A stretch of 64,000 nucleotides of DNA from contig JASPKZ010007795.1 of assembly GCA_030220185.1 (NCBI GenBank), forward strand, positions 3,031,001-3,095,000, given 5' to 3'. The notes below the pieces were generated by a model. It saw nothing but the letters and a program-made list of their open reading frames with translations, searched no databases and was not told the origin of the DNA. Numbering within the stretch: the stretch's first letter is position 1; each line of letters begins with the position of its first letter. A program made the translations under genes and the position numbers. The stretch comes from Diploptera punctata. Taxonomy: Eukaryota > Arthropoda > Insecta > Blattodea > Blaberidae. This document shows positions 31,119 to 41,179 of this stretch, piece by piece.

Positions 31119-31165
31119 TTTGATACCGACGGTTTCAGACAATATCATGTCCTTCATCAGTCATG
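31119..31165 (-). ncRNA. Hammerhead ribozyme (PLE family A)
   Basis: CTGATGA, stem II GGACA/TGTCT, GAAAC, ACCG-T-CGGT then A. Confidence 0.75.
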
Positions 31166-31402
31166 GCGTCCATTGATGAAATTCCGTGATTGTTGATTTC
31201 TTTAGTGGCATCACCTCTTGTGCTGCCATCTTTCGTTGGGATTATAAACTTTGTAATTAAATTTTTATCCACCGGAATATCGAAATTCTATTCCGGTGGA
31301 TAAAAATTTAATTACAAAGTTTATAATCCCAACGAAAGGTGGCAGCACAAGAGGTGATGTCACTAAAGAAATCAACAATCACGGAATTTCATCAATGGAC
31401 GC

Positions 31403-31449
31403 CATGACTGATGAAGGACATGATATTGTCTGAAACCGTCGGTATCAAA
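31403..31449 (+). ncRNA. Hammerhead ribozyme (PLE family A)
   Basis: Plus partner, same core. Stem I begins TGA/TCA. Confidence 0.75.
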
Positions 31450-31639
31450 GAAGTTTGAAAATGTATGAGGTGAGTCGATTAAAATATGTTCTCCATTCAT
31501 TATTAATGATATAACCTCATAATGTTTACTTCCCGATATTAATTTAAATATAACAATAAGCATAACTTGAGGGAAGTGAATTATACAAGGATGATAGAAT
31601 AATATTAGCTTGGGGTAGAGATATATGGAGATGGTATGT

Positions 31640-31795
31640 TTGTTGGTTGGTATATAATGTCGAGCACTTGATAATGAAATCATTTGCTCTCTAGCACTCC
31701 AATATTTAGCAGGAAGGCTGGTCTCTTCTGCAAAAGCTGGACACCAGAGGAGATGGTTTCATTCCATATCTTCATTTAAATCGCAAAAAAAAAAC
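31640..31795 (-). mobile_element. LINE (second family) 3' fragment
   Basis: Minus strand: CPAFAEETSLPAKYWSARE-like reading, then TTGGTTGGTAT. Same family as 37896 and 59680. Confidence 0.6.
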
Positions 31796-31845
31796 ATTTT
31801 GATGAACTTGCTATGCCAAATCTGCTGTACAATAATTATTGGAGA

Positions 31846-33284
31846 GGTTATATTTGAAGAGAAACATTTTCGCCTAGACCGGGACTCGAACCCGGGACCC
31901 TTGGCTTTCCGGGCCAAGTGCTCTACCAACTGAGCTACCGAGGCAAGTTACGATCTAGACGCAAATTTTTCTCTTATGTACGTTGTAATTCCCTCGCGCC
32001 AAATGCTTGAAACCATAGCTTCTATCTTTGCAAATGGCGGCTTCTTAGTTAAGAAGACATTTATTGGGAATTTAACACTACTTTATAGCCAGTAGGGCTT
32101 CTATTGACGATTTTATTATTAATTTAACACTTCTCATTGAAGGATAAATTATATTTGAAGAGAAAAATTTTCACCTAGACCAGGACTCGAACCCAGGACC
32201 CTTGGCTTTCCAGGCCAAGTGCTCTACCAACTGAGCTACCGAGGCGAGTTACGATCTAGATGCAAATTTTCCTCTTATGTACGTTGTAATTCCCTCGTGC
32301 CAAATGCTTGAAACCATAGCTTCTATCTTTGCAAATGGCGGCTTCTTAGTTAAGAAGACATTTATTGGGAATTTAACACTACTTTATAGCCAGTAGGGCT
32401 TCTATTGACGATTTTATTATTAATTTAACACTTCTCATTGAAGGATAAATTATATTTGAAGAGAAAAATTTTCGCCTAGACCAGGACTCGAACCCGGGAC
32501 CCTTGGCTTTCCGGGCCAAGTGCTCTACCATCTGAGCTACCGAGGCGAGTTACGATCTAGATGCAAATTTTTCTCTTATGTACGTTGTAATTCCCTCGTG
32601 CCAAATGCTTGAAACCATAGCTTCTATCTTTGCAAATGGCGGCTTCTTAGTTAAGAAGACATTTATTGGGAATTTAACACTACTTTATAGCCAGTAGGGC
32701 TTCTATTGACAATTTTATTATTAATTTAACACTTCTCATTGAAGGATAAATTATATTTGAAGAGAAAAATTTTCGCCTAGACCAGGACTCGAACCCGGGA
32801 CCCTTGGCTTTCCGTACCAAGTGCTCTACCAACTGAGCTACCGACGCGAGTTACGATCTAGATGCAAATTTTTCTCTTATGTACGTTGTAATTCCCTCGT
32901 GCCAAATGCTTGAAACCATAGCTTCTATCTTTGCAAATGGCGGCTTCTTAGTTAAGAAGACATTTATTGGGAATTTAACACTACTTTATAGCCAGTAGGG
33001 CTTCTATTGACGATTTTATTATTAATTTAACACTTCTCATTCAAGGATAAATTATATTTGAAGAGAAAAATTTTCGCCTAGACCAGGACTCGAACCCGGG
33101 ACCCTTGGCTTTCCGGGCCAAGTGCTCTACCATCTGAGCTACCGAGGCGAGTTACGATCTAGACGCAAATTTTTCTCTTATGTACGTTGTAATTCCCTCG
33201 CGCCAAATGCTTGAAACCATAGCTTCTATCTTTGCAAATGGCGGCTTCTTAGTTAAGAAGACATTTATTGGGAATTTAAACCTT
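31846..33284 (-). repeat. Five-copy 301-bp tandem array of SINE-C tRNA-like units
   Basis: Equivalent positions 31871, 32172, 32473, 32774 and 33075 give an exact 301-bp period. Each unit has a minus-strand tRNA-like core flanked by AAGAGAAAAATTT/AAATTTTTCTCTT. A 190-bp non-tRNA part with GCCGCCATTTGCAAAG and TTAAATTAATAATAAAA follows. Units are almost identical, so the array is young or homogenised. Confidence 0.9.
31870..31944 (-). ncRNA. tRNA-like unit 1 (SINE-C)
   Basis: A near-complete cloverleaf: acceptor GCCTCGG/TCTAGGC (one mismatch), A box TAGCTCAGTTGG, anticodon arm TTGGC/GCCAA with loop CCGGAAA, T-arm CCGGG/CCCGG with GGTTCGAGTCC. C at position 33 and class-I form with a GGA triplet argue against a real tRNA-Ser. 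The other units start at 32172, 32473, 32774 and 33075. Confidence 0.7.
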
Positions 33285-34659
33285 CAGGTTTGAGATAACT
33301 AATGTACATTATTTGCAGCTACTGAATTCTGAATTTAGCCAATGTTACTAAAGTAGATTAACTATTCATAGTTAAATATGGGAGATGTTTCTCTTAACAC
33401 ATTGGTGACCGACAGATGTGCGTTCCACCCACCCCTGCTAGACCGGACATTTCTGTTAGTGGGGTGGACTTTTAAATTTTAAACAGCGCTAGCATAGTGT
33501 GGTTTTTACATCAATATATTTACAGTCAATTACAATAATACATGAGTAATTCTTTATTAGTGTTCTCACCAGACATTCTAGTAGAAATTGAGGGTTGGAA
33601 ACATTCTCCTTTATGTAAAGGCACAGTGCAAAAGGAGCATATGTAGCGAGTTTCTTTTCTTGTGTTCACTGCAAATGCGGCAAGTTTTGGAGGGGTATTT
33701 TTTCTTTTGTTGTTAATTTATGTTTCTTCATGTCTCCTGACAGCCTATCTGGTGGGTTTTGACCTGGTGTCCTAGAAGTGGTTTCCTTTTCTCATTGTCT
33801 TTCTTGCTCTTCCCTGTCATCTGTTCCTAATTTCACTACTGCCCAACAAGAGGCTGTTTCAAGCAAAACATTTCTGTTTGACATTTTGTTGTATGGGTTT
33901 TGAAATTTATAGACCCTCAAAGCATTAAAGAGTGCACAATTCAGAAGCCACAGTACAACTTTCTTGCTCCATTTCACTGTTTTTCTAAGGTGAAACGAGA
34001 GTAGTATTTGTGATAGGTACTGGTCAGCCCTGTCTACGCCATTCGAATACTTGTTATATTGAAGTATTCAATAGGGTATTTTTACAACTTTACCCCTCCC
34101 ACTCTCGTGTTGCCTGATGTGCTAACCATTCTTACGTCTCTTTTATCTTTCCACGTTTAAAGCAAAACTTCACCCTTACTACAAAATACACTTTCTCCTG
34201 GTTTGAGTTTATTTCCTGCTTCCACAAATGATTTTTGAAGCTCCTTGTTATTCCATATTGTTCCACAAACTCTCGTCTTTCTTTCTAGCAAATTTTCAGC
34301 TATAGCCGCACTATTATAATAACTATCCTGGTAGACATGGTGCCACAGATATAAATTCAGCTCCAGAATGCAAAATAGAGTTTATTTTAATTTTTCCGCT
34401 CTGCAACATATATTTACAGGTTACATACATATCCTGTATTCGCCTAACTACCCGCACTAAAATTCCATATTTCACCAGCCGTCTGTCTTGAAACTGTAAA
34501 CTACTCATTCTGTAAAGGTGGAAATTTCATTAAAGAGAAGAGAGGGGCACAAAAACAACTAAAATTTATTAAGTTATGTAGATAGGAAATAACACTATGA
34601 GGTTCTTTAATATTGTTTATTTTTTATTATTTCACTCACCTCATACTTCATAATTCATA

Positions 34660-34704
34660 GCAGACCCTGGGTTTCTTCACATAATTTGTGACATTGTCAA
34701 TGCT
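34660..34704 (-). ncRNA. Hammerhead with U3/A8 core (family P)
   Basis: TTGACAA core, stem II GTCAC/GTGAA, GAAAC, stem III ACCC-A-GGGT, GUC triplet. Stem I AGCA/TGCT. Confidence 0.6.
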
Positions 34705-35107
34705 GCGTCACGTTCACAACTGACGTCCAACGGCCTTCTATCCTGCAGACTGACCTCCGCGCCATCTGGTGGCCGACCGAAGAATTTCCAAATCAGTCCT
34801 CTTTCTTTATAACCGGGTATTTCAAAATTCATAGTTGTATTTTCATTCTTGCATATGTAAATTTTTTCCCAAATTGTGAGTTCCTTCGGTTTTTCCAATT
34901 GTTTAAGTAATTTTGTTTTGGCTTCTATTCTATGTTTTTCTGACCAGGCATGTGCAGCTATTGCAGATTTTTCGGTTTCTCCATTTTTAACATTTCTGAG
35001 GTGTTCTTTTAATCTTGTATTTAGATTCCTTTTTGTTTTTCCTATGTATATCTTTTCACAATCTTTACAATTAATTTGATAAATTCCCGATTTTTTGCAG
35101 TCTTCAA
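34701..35107 (-). pseudogene. PLE family P GIY-YIG endonuclease, minus arm
   Basis: DCKKSGIYQINCKDCEKIYI, KEHLRNVKNGETEKSAIAAH, WSEKHRIEAKTKLLKQL, WEKIYICKN. All motifs intact, but the RT is missing. Confidence 0.75.
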
Positions 35108-35139
35108 TCTTAGGTAATTTAATAAAAACCAACAAAAAT

Positions 35140-35577
35140 GAAAAGATTGAAGACTGCAAAAAATCGGGAATTTATCAAATTAATTGTAAAGATTGTGAAA
35201 AGATATACATAGGAAAAACAAAAAGGAATCTAAATACAAGATTAAAAGAACACCTCAGAAATGTTAAAAATGGAGAAACCGAAAAATCTGCAATAGCTGC
35301 ACATGCCTGGTCAGAAAAACATAGAATAGAAACCAAAACAAAATTACTTAAACAATTGGAAAAACCGAAGGAACTCACAATTTGGGAAAAAATTTACATA
35401 TGCAAGAATGAAAATACAACTATGAATTTTGAAATACCCGGTTATAAAGAAAGAGGACTGATTTGGAAATTCTTCGGTCGGCCACCAGATGGCGCGGAGG
35501 TCAGTCTGCAGGATAGAAGGCCGTTGGACGTCAGTTGTGAACGTGACGCAGCATTGACAATGTCACAAATTATGTGA
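35140..35577 (+). pseudogene. PLE family P GIY-YIG endonuclease, plus arm
   Basis: Same protein as the minus arm, with one noted difference (IETK for IEAK). The frame is open from the linker KNEKIEDC to a stop at 35575 inside the hammerhead region. Motifs: GIY, C..C, YIG, R, EH, A.H....H. Confidence 0.75.
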
Positions 35578-35595
35578 AGAAACCCAGGGTCTGCT
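35550..35595 (+). ncRNA. Hammerhead with U3/A8 core (family P)
   Basis: Plus partner, identical core, with the clearest stem I (AGCA/TGCT) of this type. Confidence 0.6.
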
Positions 35596-35804
35596 ATGAA
35601 TTATGAAGTATGAGGTGAGTGAAATAATAAAAAATAAACAAAACTAAAATTTATTTCACAATGAGAAAAAACAACATTTCATACCTCCTTCAAAAGCAAA
35701 GAGGCAAGGAAACCATACAAAACGGAAATCTCCGTGGCCGGTCGTCTAGTGCTGGACGTTTAAACACGGAGATCTCCGTGCCCCGTCACCAATGTGTTAA
35801 AAAC

Positions 35805-35872
35805 TAGTTCCCATGTTTAAAGAAAACATTAAATATGAGGTAAGATGTAAAAATGACTCATTAATTTACGTA
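35805..35872 (+). mobile_element. PLE 3'-terminal fragment
   Basis: AACATTAAATATGAGGTAAG and ATGACTCATTAATTTA match the end at 24785. No more of the element remains. Confidence 0.55.
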
Positions 35873-35877
35873 TAGAT

Positions 35878-36378
35878 TTTGTACAAGGGATGGTTTCATA
35901 ACTTGATTAATAATTCCTAAACTAGTTATAATAAAAGTTTAGGAATTATTAATCAAGTTATGAAACCATCCCTTGTACAAAAAACACCAGATTACGTTTA
36001 TATAACACTTTGGCTAGACCAGTGTTGACCTATGGTAGTGAAGCATGGACACTAAAAAAACAACATGAAAGCAGAATAACGGCTTGTGAAATGAGATTCA
36101 TGCGCAGAACAGCGGGTTACACCAGATGGGATCGAAAAAGGAACACCGATATCTTAAAAGAATTGAAGACTACGCCAATTTTGGTATATATTAAACAGTA
36201 CCAACTAAATTGGAAACACCATCTTGAAAGAATGAGTTCAAATCGGATCCCCAAAGCTGTTTATAATTATATACCAAGAGCACGAAGATCACTGGGCCAT
36301 CCTATGAAACGCTGGAGGGAAAATTTTCTATAGGATCGTAACAGGCCTTGGCCTAATACTTGGAAGGAAGAAGAATAG
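35878..36378 (+). mobile_element. LINE ORF2 C-terminal fragment with 5' fold-back
   Basis: Begins with a perfect inverted repeat of about 47 bp (TTTTGTACAAGGGATGGTTT and complement, 35878-35984). Then LARPVLTYGSEAWTLKKQHE, CEMRFMRRTAGYTRWDRKRN, LERMSSNRIPKAVYNY and RRSLGHPMKRWRENF. Near-identical to 48809-49163. Confidence 0.75.
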
Positions 36379-36379
36379 A

Positions 36380-37090
36380 TTAACTATATTAAGAAGGATT
36401 TCAATACAGATAGCATAGTTGCTAAAATTACATCCTTCGTTAGTGCAAAATAGGACATATACCTCTTTGAATCCCCATGAAAATACCTCAATCAGACCAT
36501 AGCCATGACCATGACCAAGGAAGCTTAATGAGGGTGAGTTTTGTGTGTGAAACATGCAATATGACATCCTTCTGTCTGTTATCCATTCCTGCACAAAAAA
36601 TGCATATCCAGAAAGTATTATCAGTTCTTACCTAAAAGAGAGATTTGTGCAATTTGCTAACAATTTTAAATTTAAGTGTTTGACCTAGCACTGATATACT
36701 TTGAAGTAAAAGACCTTGTTGACTTAAACCTGTGTTGTAGATAAGTTGTTAGGTTGCCTTGGCTATACACTCTCTTCTCAAGGGAATGTAGAGAAAAATC
36801 AAAGATGATATACACTTTAAATAAAAACTCTAAATAAGTTTTAAAAGTTAAAGGGCATATGCGGTAAGCCAATCCTACTTCACTCTTAAAGCGCCGTTGC
36901 CAGATATCGGTATGTAAGAGGGATAGAGACAAGACGTTATGTCGTGCGAGGTATTTGTCGACCTACTGTTATTGTTATTATAAATAAATTACACCCTTTC
37001 TCATACGTTTGTTTATATATTGTGTCACTTATTTAATTGACTAAAAATACAATATATCTAAAAATATGTATTTAATGTGCCATTAATTCT
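36380..37090. other. No recognisable feature
   Basis: No conserved frame or repeat seen. Confidence 0.4.
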
Positions 37091-37099
37091 ATGAATAAA

Positions 37100-38430
37100 T
37101 ATGAAAAATCATACACTTACATTATCAAGGGATTGATGCATTAGCCTCTCAACATCCGCAAGCCGAAATGTGTTATTGTGATCCACGACCTCAGCTTTAA
37201 CTTTGTCCCAAATAAATTCAATTGGGTTATGTTGACAGTGTTATGGCAGCAAACGGATTACTGTGTCCCCTTTCTAGAGCAATTTCATCTAATTCATATC
37301 TTTTTTCGTGGGTTCTGAACTGATTTACTATGAGCAGTAATTCTGGTTTTGTTTCATAGCATAGTTGATATATTATTACTCTGTAATCATTCCTGAATTT
37401 CCTGTTTTCGAGAATTTGTAGATGGAAGTTTGTTAATGACTTTCGAATGATCACTGGCATTATCGATTATAATGATTGAACCCTCTTCTAATAAACTTAA
37501 AAATCTATTAAGGAACCAATATTGAAAACTATCAGCGTTCATTTCTGAATGGTAACCCAAATTTTTGTTTTGCGGTTGGGAACGAAAGACCCATTTACTC
37601 TCTTGTACAAATCCAGATTTTGCACCTTCATGACAAATAATGAGCCTATTTCCTTTACCTATAGGGATTTTGAGGCCACCTCTGCTGATAGAGTCTTGCC
37701 AGATATCTTTCCTTGAATGATTTTGATTCACCCACGTCTCATCAAAATAAAATATGGGGAGAGTGTCACCAGATGCCCAAAAATCTTATTCTTGAACCAA
37801 CATGTCACTTCTTTCTAACATAAATTTTCTACCATGTAGTGGATCCCTCATATTGAATTTTCTCTGCAGTAATATAAACCAGTTTGTTAATTGTGGGATA
37901 TTCACCTCTCTCATACATTACAAAGAAAATCTGCAGTAACAACATTCAGACTGCTAACGGGACATGACTGCCTGAATAAACACCTACACAGACTTGGCAT
38001 AACAGATTCACCTAAATGCCCTTTTTGCAATTTAAATGAAGATATGGAAAGAAACTATCTCCTCCGTTGTCCAGCTTTTGTAGAAGAGACCAGCCTTTCT
38101 GCTAAATATTGGAGTGCAAGAGAGCAAATGATTTCATTATCAAGTGCTCAACATTAGATACCAACCACCAACCAACATTTCAAAAAATCGTTTGGCGAAG
38201 GACATCTTTCTCAAAATCGTCTAAACACATAATTTATTTTTGTTTCCTAGAGTGTTTACCAGGGGATTTGAATATAGGTACACCAATTTCTATATTTGAC
38301 TATTTGCTCTGTTTCAAAATACGTGACACAGTACTTACACTTACATTACATGTCCTAGCTGGAAGTTCTTGACAATTTTCTAAAATTCTGTCTTAGCACC
38401 CACTTCTTCCGACGACAGTTGTTTAAAATA
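37100..38430 (-). pseudogene. Tc1/mariner-superfamily (DDE_3-like) transposase, split by LINE
   Basis: Minus strand, N- to C-terminal: helix-turn-helix NVSVSTVSRILKQSK near 38330 and SPGKHSRKQK near 38260. Then, after a LINE insertion (37896-38177), VNQNHSRKDIWQDSISRGGL and WFLNRFLSLLEEGSIIIIDN (catalytic Asp, IDNA) at 37450-37730. Finally PELLLIVNQFRTHEKRYELD, with QYNPIEFIWDKVK-like residues near 37220. Stops and the insertion inactivate it. Confidence 0.7.
37896..38177 (+). mobile_element. LINE (second family) 3' end
   Basis: TTFRLLTGHDCLNKHLHRLG, CPFCNLNEDMERNYLLRCPA: the RNase H-adjacent cysteine motif of non-LTR elements. Ends in a CCAACCACCAACCAACA tail. Confidence 0.75.
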
Positions 38431-39439
38431 ATAATAATAATAATAATGCTTTATTTATTCTGGCAGAGTTAAGTGTAAACATTAAAAATCATGGCTCATT
38501 CCTGCGAATGTATATTTTTTTCCTTTAGGCCTGTTACCTACGACACTGGTACTTGATTTAGAAAGATACATTAGTTACTCTATGGAAATATATAGAGTTT
38601 CCTAGAAAGGGGAACATTTTTGATAACCGCATAGAACTATCACTTAAACACTTAAGAGGAAAATTCTCATTTGCATACAGTACGTCTGATCACAAAAAAT
38701 TCATAACGAAGACTGATTTGTATTATGTAGGCCTAAAAAAAGCAGAGTACACAGATTAAGAATGAAACGAAAACAGATGGAAATGTGTTGTTTAGCTGAT
38801 TCCAGCACTTGTGACAACAAATGCTCATAACTCTAGCTACGTAAAATGTACAAAAATGGTCTTTGTACAGTCGTTGCATAATTTCATGCCCAATTCAGAG
38901 GCACACTTCAAATTGAGATCTGATCAATATTTTTGTCTAATGCAATGAAAAATGCGGAATGTAGATTTATAGCTAGGAGTCGCCTTAGGCCAACTGTACA
39001 ACACCGCTCCAATATGATAGGCTAGACGAAATGCACTAGCCACACATAGCTCCGCCCGATATGTCTTCTAAAAGCGTATAATAGCTCTAATAGCCACATT
39101 CCTCCAGGCTACAACTCTCATCCGATATCTTGAGACCTATCTTAATTGACTTGAACAGTGTCTCGAAGGATAGCTATAAACATTGGTAAGAGTATAGCTG
39201 TGCTCTTTTCACTATCCATGAGGTGCATCCAGACACCTCATAGAGTTCAGTTTTTCAGAGGGTATATGAGCTGGTGACTATTAAAATGGGCCGTGTCCAT
39301 CTTGTCATATTTCAAGGAAACTGAAAATTCCTTCTATTACTTGTTTAAATCATATATATTATAAATAGTATACATAGAAGAAATATTTTCTTTATTTCAA
39401 TAGATAGATAGTAATATTAGAAAAATACAATTATAAACA
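38431..39439. other. No gene seen; (AAT)n at 38430
   Basis: A TAA/AAT microsatellite at 38428-38447, then sequence without recognisable features. Confidence 0.4.
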
Positions 39440-39735
39440 TATGTGATTTATGTGCCGAACAGCAGGGCTACACAAAGTGGAACCATAAAAAAAGAAATAA
39501 GGAAATTATGAAAGAGTTGGATGTAGAACCCATTCTTCACCATATACAAAACTACCAGAACAACTGGAAAGCCCATCTTCAATGAATGCCATCTCATAGA
39601 ATTCCAAAAGCCGTACTTCGCTACTGCCCTCAAGGCAAAAGATCGCTGGGATGTCCAAAAAAGCGCTGGATGGAAAATTCCTCTTTGAGACCATAACAGG
39701 ACACACGGCCTAATACTTGCATGGATGATGATGAC
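39440..39735 (+). mobile_element. LINE ORF2 C-terminal fragment
   Basis: CRTAGLHKVEP.KKRNKEIMKEL, HIQNYQNNWKAHLQ, HRIPKAVLRYCPQGKRSLGC and RWMENSSLRP. The same family reappears on the minus strand at 63907-64000. Confidence 0.65.
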
Positions 39736-39805
39736 ATAAATATACTCTTGAGCTATCATTACATGTGCTCACTTGTAAATACACCAAAAGTGGACACAAT
39801 CTATT

Positions 39806-39969
39806 TTAACCCTCTGCATGCCAATGGTAAAAAAATCTCTTGTGTCAGAGATTTAAATTGCATCTGCCAATGTGATCGGCTTTGCAAGTAGTTTAAATAT
39901 ATTGTCTGGCAGGTAATGGACAGAAGCATCAGAGCCGATCTAATCAGCTCACGGCACCTAAAGGGTTAA
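39806..39969. mobile_element. piggyBac-type MITE, 164 bp
   Basis: TTAACCCTCTGCATGCCAAT to CACCTAAAGGGTTAA. Shows the empty target of the Harbinger-like MITE at 9778. Confidence 0.7.
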
Positions 39970-40490
39970 TACTCAAGGGATCATATAGAATGTGTTCAAC
40001 CAGTCTGATATCTGGGGATAACTCTAACCAGAGGATTTATCTTTGAGAAGCCCACATAGACCAGGTTAGACAAAAAGCTACTAAGAGACTCGGCATACTA
40101 GTCATGGTTCTGAACCTAGAAGGCTGATGTGCTGCTTTATAAGCAGCTTCTTCTTCTTCACTTCACGGGCTAGGCAAATTGCCTGTTCCGCCTCACAGCT
40201 GTTCTGTCCATCTTTTCACTGGCCTTCCTACATTCCTTGAAATTCTTGGCTTGTAGTTTTTTTTTTAATTTTTTTATAAGCAGCTTATCCTCCAATTATG
40301 GATTGTGTTTGCCCAGCATTAATGCAAACTGCTTGTGGCCACTTGAAGAACCTGCAAGTTGTTCATTTCAAGACTCACCACTCTGCAGCTGGTACACCTT
40401 GGTATGTTAAAAACAGGCAGATTCATGAGAACCTGGAGTTCCCTTTTCTTTTCAATTTAGTAGGGTAGTATACTAAGTCTTTTTTTTTTT
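39970..40490. other. LINE-like 3' scrap and unassigned sequence
   Basis: 40148-40262 (minus) resembles a LINE end: RRPVKRWTEQL, then GGTGNLPSP and a GAAGAAGAAG run. The rest is unassigned. Confidence 0.4.
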
Positions 40491-40494
40491 CTGT

Positions 40495-41091
40495 TTGAAT
40501 TTCTTTAATTGCAAAGAAAAGAAAAAATACAAGAAAATTACTTACCAACCTGAAATGCATATAAAATTTAAAAAAAAAATTGACAAATACAATATTACTT
40601 TGGCACCAATAAATAAATGTAGTCTGGGTAATCTTCTAAGTATAAATAAAAAAGTCAATGTCCCAGACAGAAAGAAATCTGGAATTTATCAAATAAGATG
40701 TAAAGGTTATAATAAAGTTTATACAGGAAAAACTAAAAGGAATTTGGAAACTCATACCAATGAACTTTTTAGAAATATTAAAAATTGTGAAATTGAAAAA
40801 TCTGCAATTGCTGCGCACAGTTTATTAGAACATCATACAATTGGAAGAGAAGCAAAACTTTTAAAACAAGTGGCTAAACCTTTAGAATTAACAGTTTGGG
40901 AGAAGATACATATTCAGAAAAATAAATATATATCAATGAATTTTGATATTCCTAACAAACAGAATTTGATTTTGAAGTTCATAAATTCAACCATAGATCG
41001 CGGCATGGAAGATGGTGACAATAGAAGAGCTGACAGTCGAAGAATTTCATCAGTCGGAGTTATGGCTGAGGATGAACCAGATTTAGATTGA
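40495..41091 (+). pseudogene. PLE family B linker and GIY-YIG endonuclease
   Basis: ITYQPEMHIKFKKKIDKYNI, KKSGIYQIRCKGYNKVYTGK, IEKSAIAAHSLLEHHTIGRE, WEKIHIQKNKYISMNFDIP. The YIG motif reads YTG and the second zinc-binding Cys is Tyr (CKGY), so nuclease function is doubtful although the frame is open for 198 codons. Confidence 0.7.
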
Positions 41092-41103
41092 AACTGCAGT
41101 ATC
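41062..41103 (+). ncRNA. Hammerhead ribozyme (PLE family B variant)
   Basis: CTGAGGA, weak stem II, GAAAC, palindromic ACTGCAGT then A. Confidence 0.55.
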
Positions 41104-41179
41104 GTGAAAAAGATGAATTCTATGAGGTGAGTTGTCAAAAATGTTCTCCGATGAATTTCAATGAATATACCTCATAATG

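Larger units (their letters stand above)
31065..31549. mobile_element. PLE fold-back, family A, with 16-bp TSD
   Basis: TSD ATAACAATAAGCATAA at 31049-31064 and 31550-31565. Arms meet at about 31288. Each arm has a hammerhead. Right tail CTTCCCGATATTAATTTAA. Confidence 0.9.
30960..31640 (+). mobile_element. LINE ORF2 C-terminal fragment, split by a PLE
   Basis: KRPIR...GPRMN before and NLREVNYTRMIE..LGVEIYGD after the PLE at 31065 match the RPRMRWENNINYDLREVDY tail at 44230. Confidence 0.55.
34571..35641. mobile_element. PLE fold-back, family P, with TSD
   Basis: TSD AACTAAAATTTATT at 34557-34570 and 35642-35655. The empty site is visible in the other piggyBac copy near 4511. The left end is AAGTTATGTAGATAGGAAAT then AACACTATGAGG. 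Arms meet at about 35115 and are near-identical. The right arm stops at AATAAAC, lacking the extra tail of the left. Confidence 0.9.
33394..35800 (-). mobile_element. piggyBac copy 2, TTAA-bounded, split by a PLE
   Basis: TTAACACATTGGTGACCG at 33394 and CCCGTCACCAATGTGTTAA ending 35800. Same family as 3344-4667, with matching transposase scraps (ALRVYKFQNPYNKMSNRNVL at about 33850, FQDRRLVKYGILVRVVRR at about 34430). The PLE at 34571 adds about 1.07 kb. Confidence 0.8.

Noticed and set aside
31846..33284. CRISPR-like or ordinary tRNA gene cluster
   Set aside because: The 301-bp period, eukaryotic context and SINE flanks exclude CRISPR. C33, the GGA triplet in a class-I fold, and SINE trailers argue against functional tRNA-Ser genes.
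31846..33284. SINE-C array as a hammerhead retrozyme
   Set aside because: I looked for CTGANGA with GAAA in both strands of the 301-bp unit and of the SINE-D unit and found no complete core.
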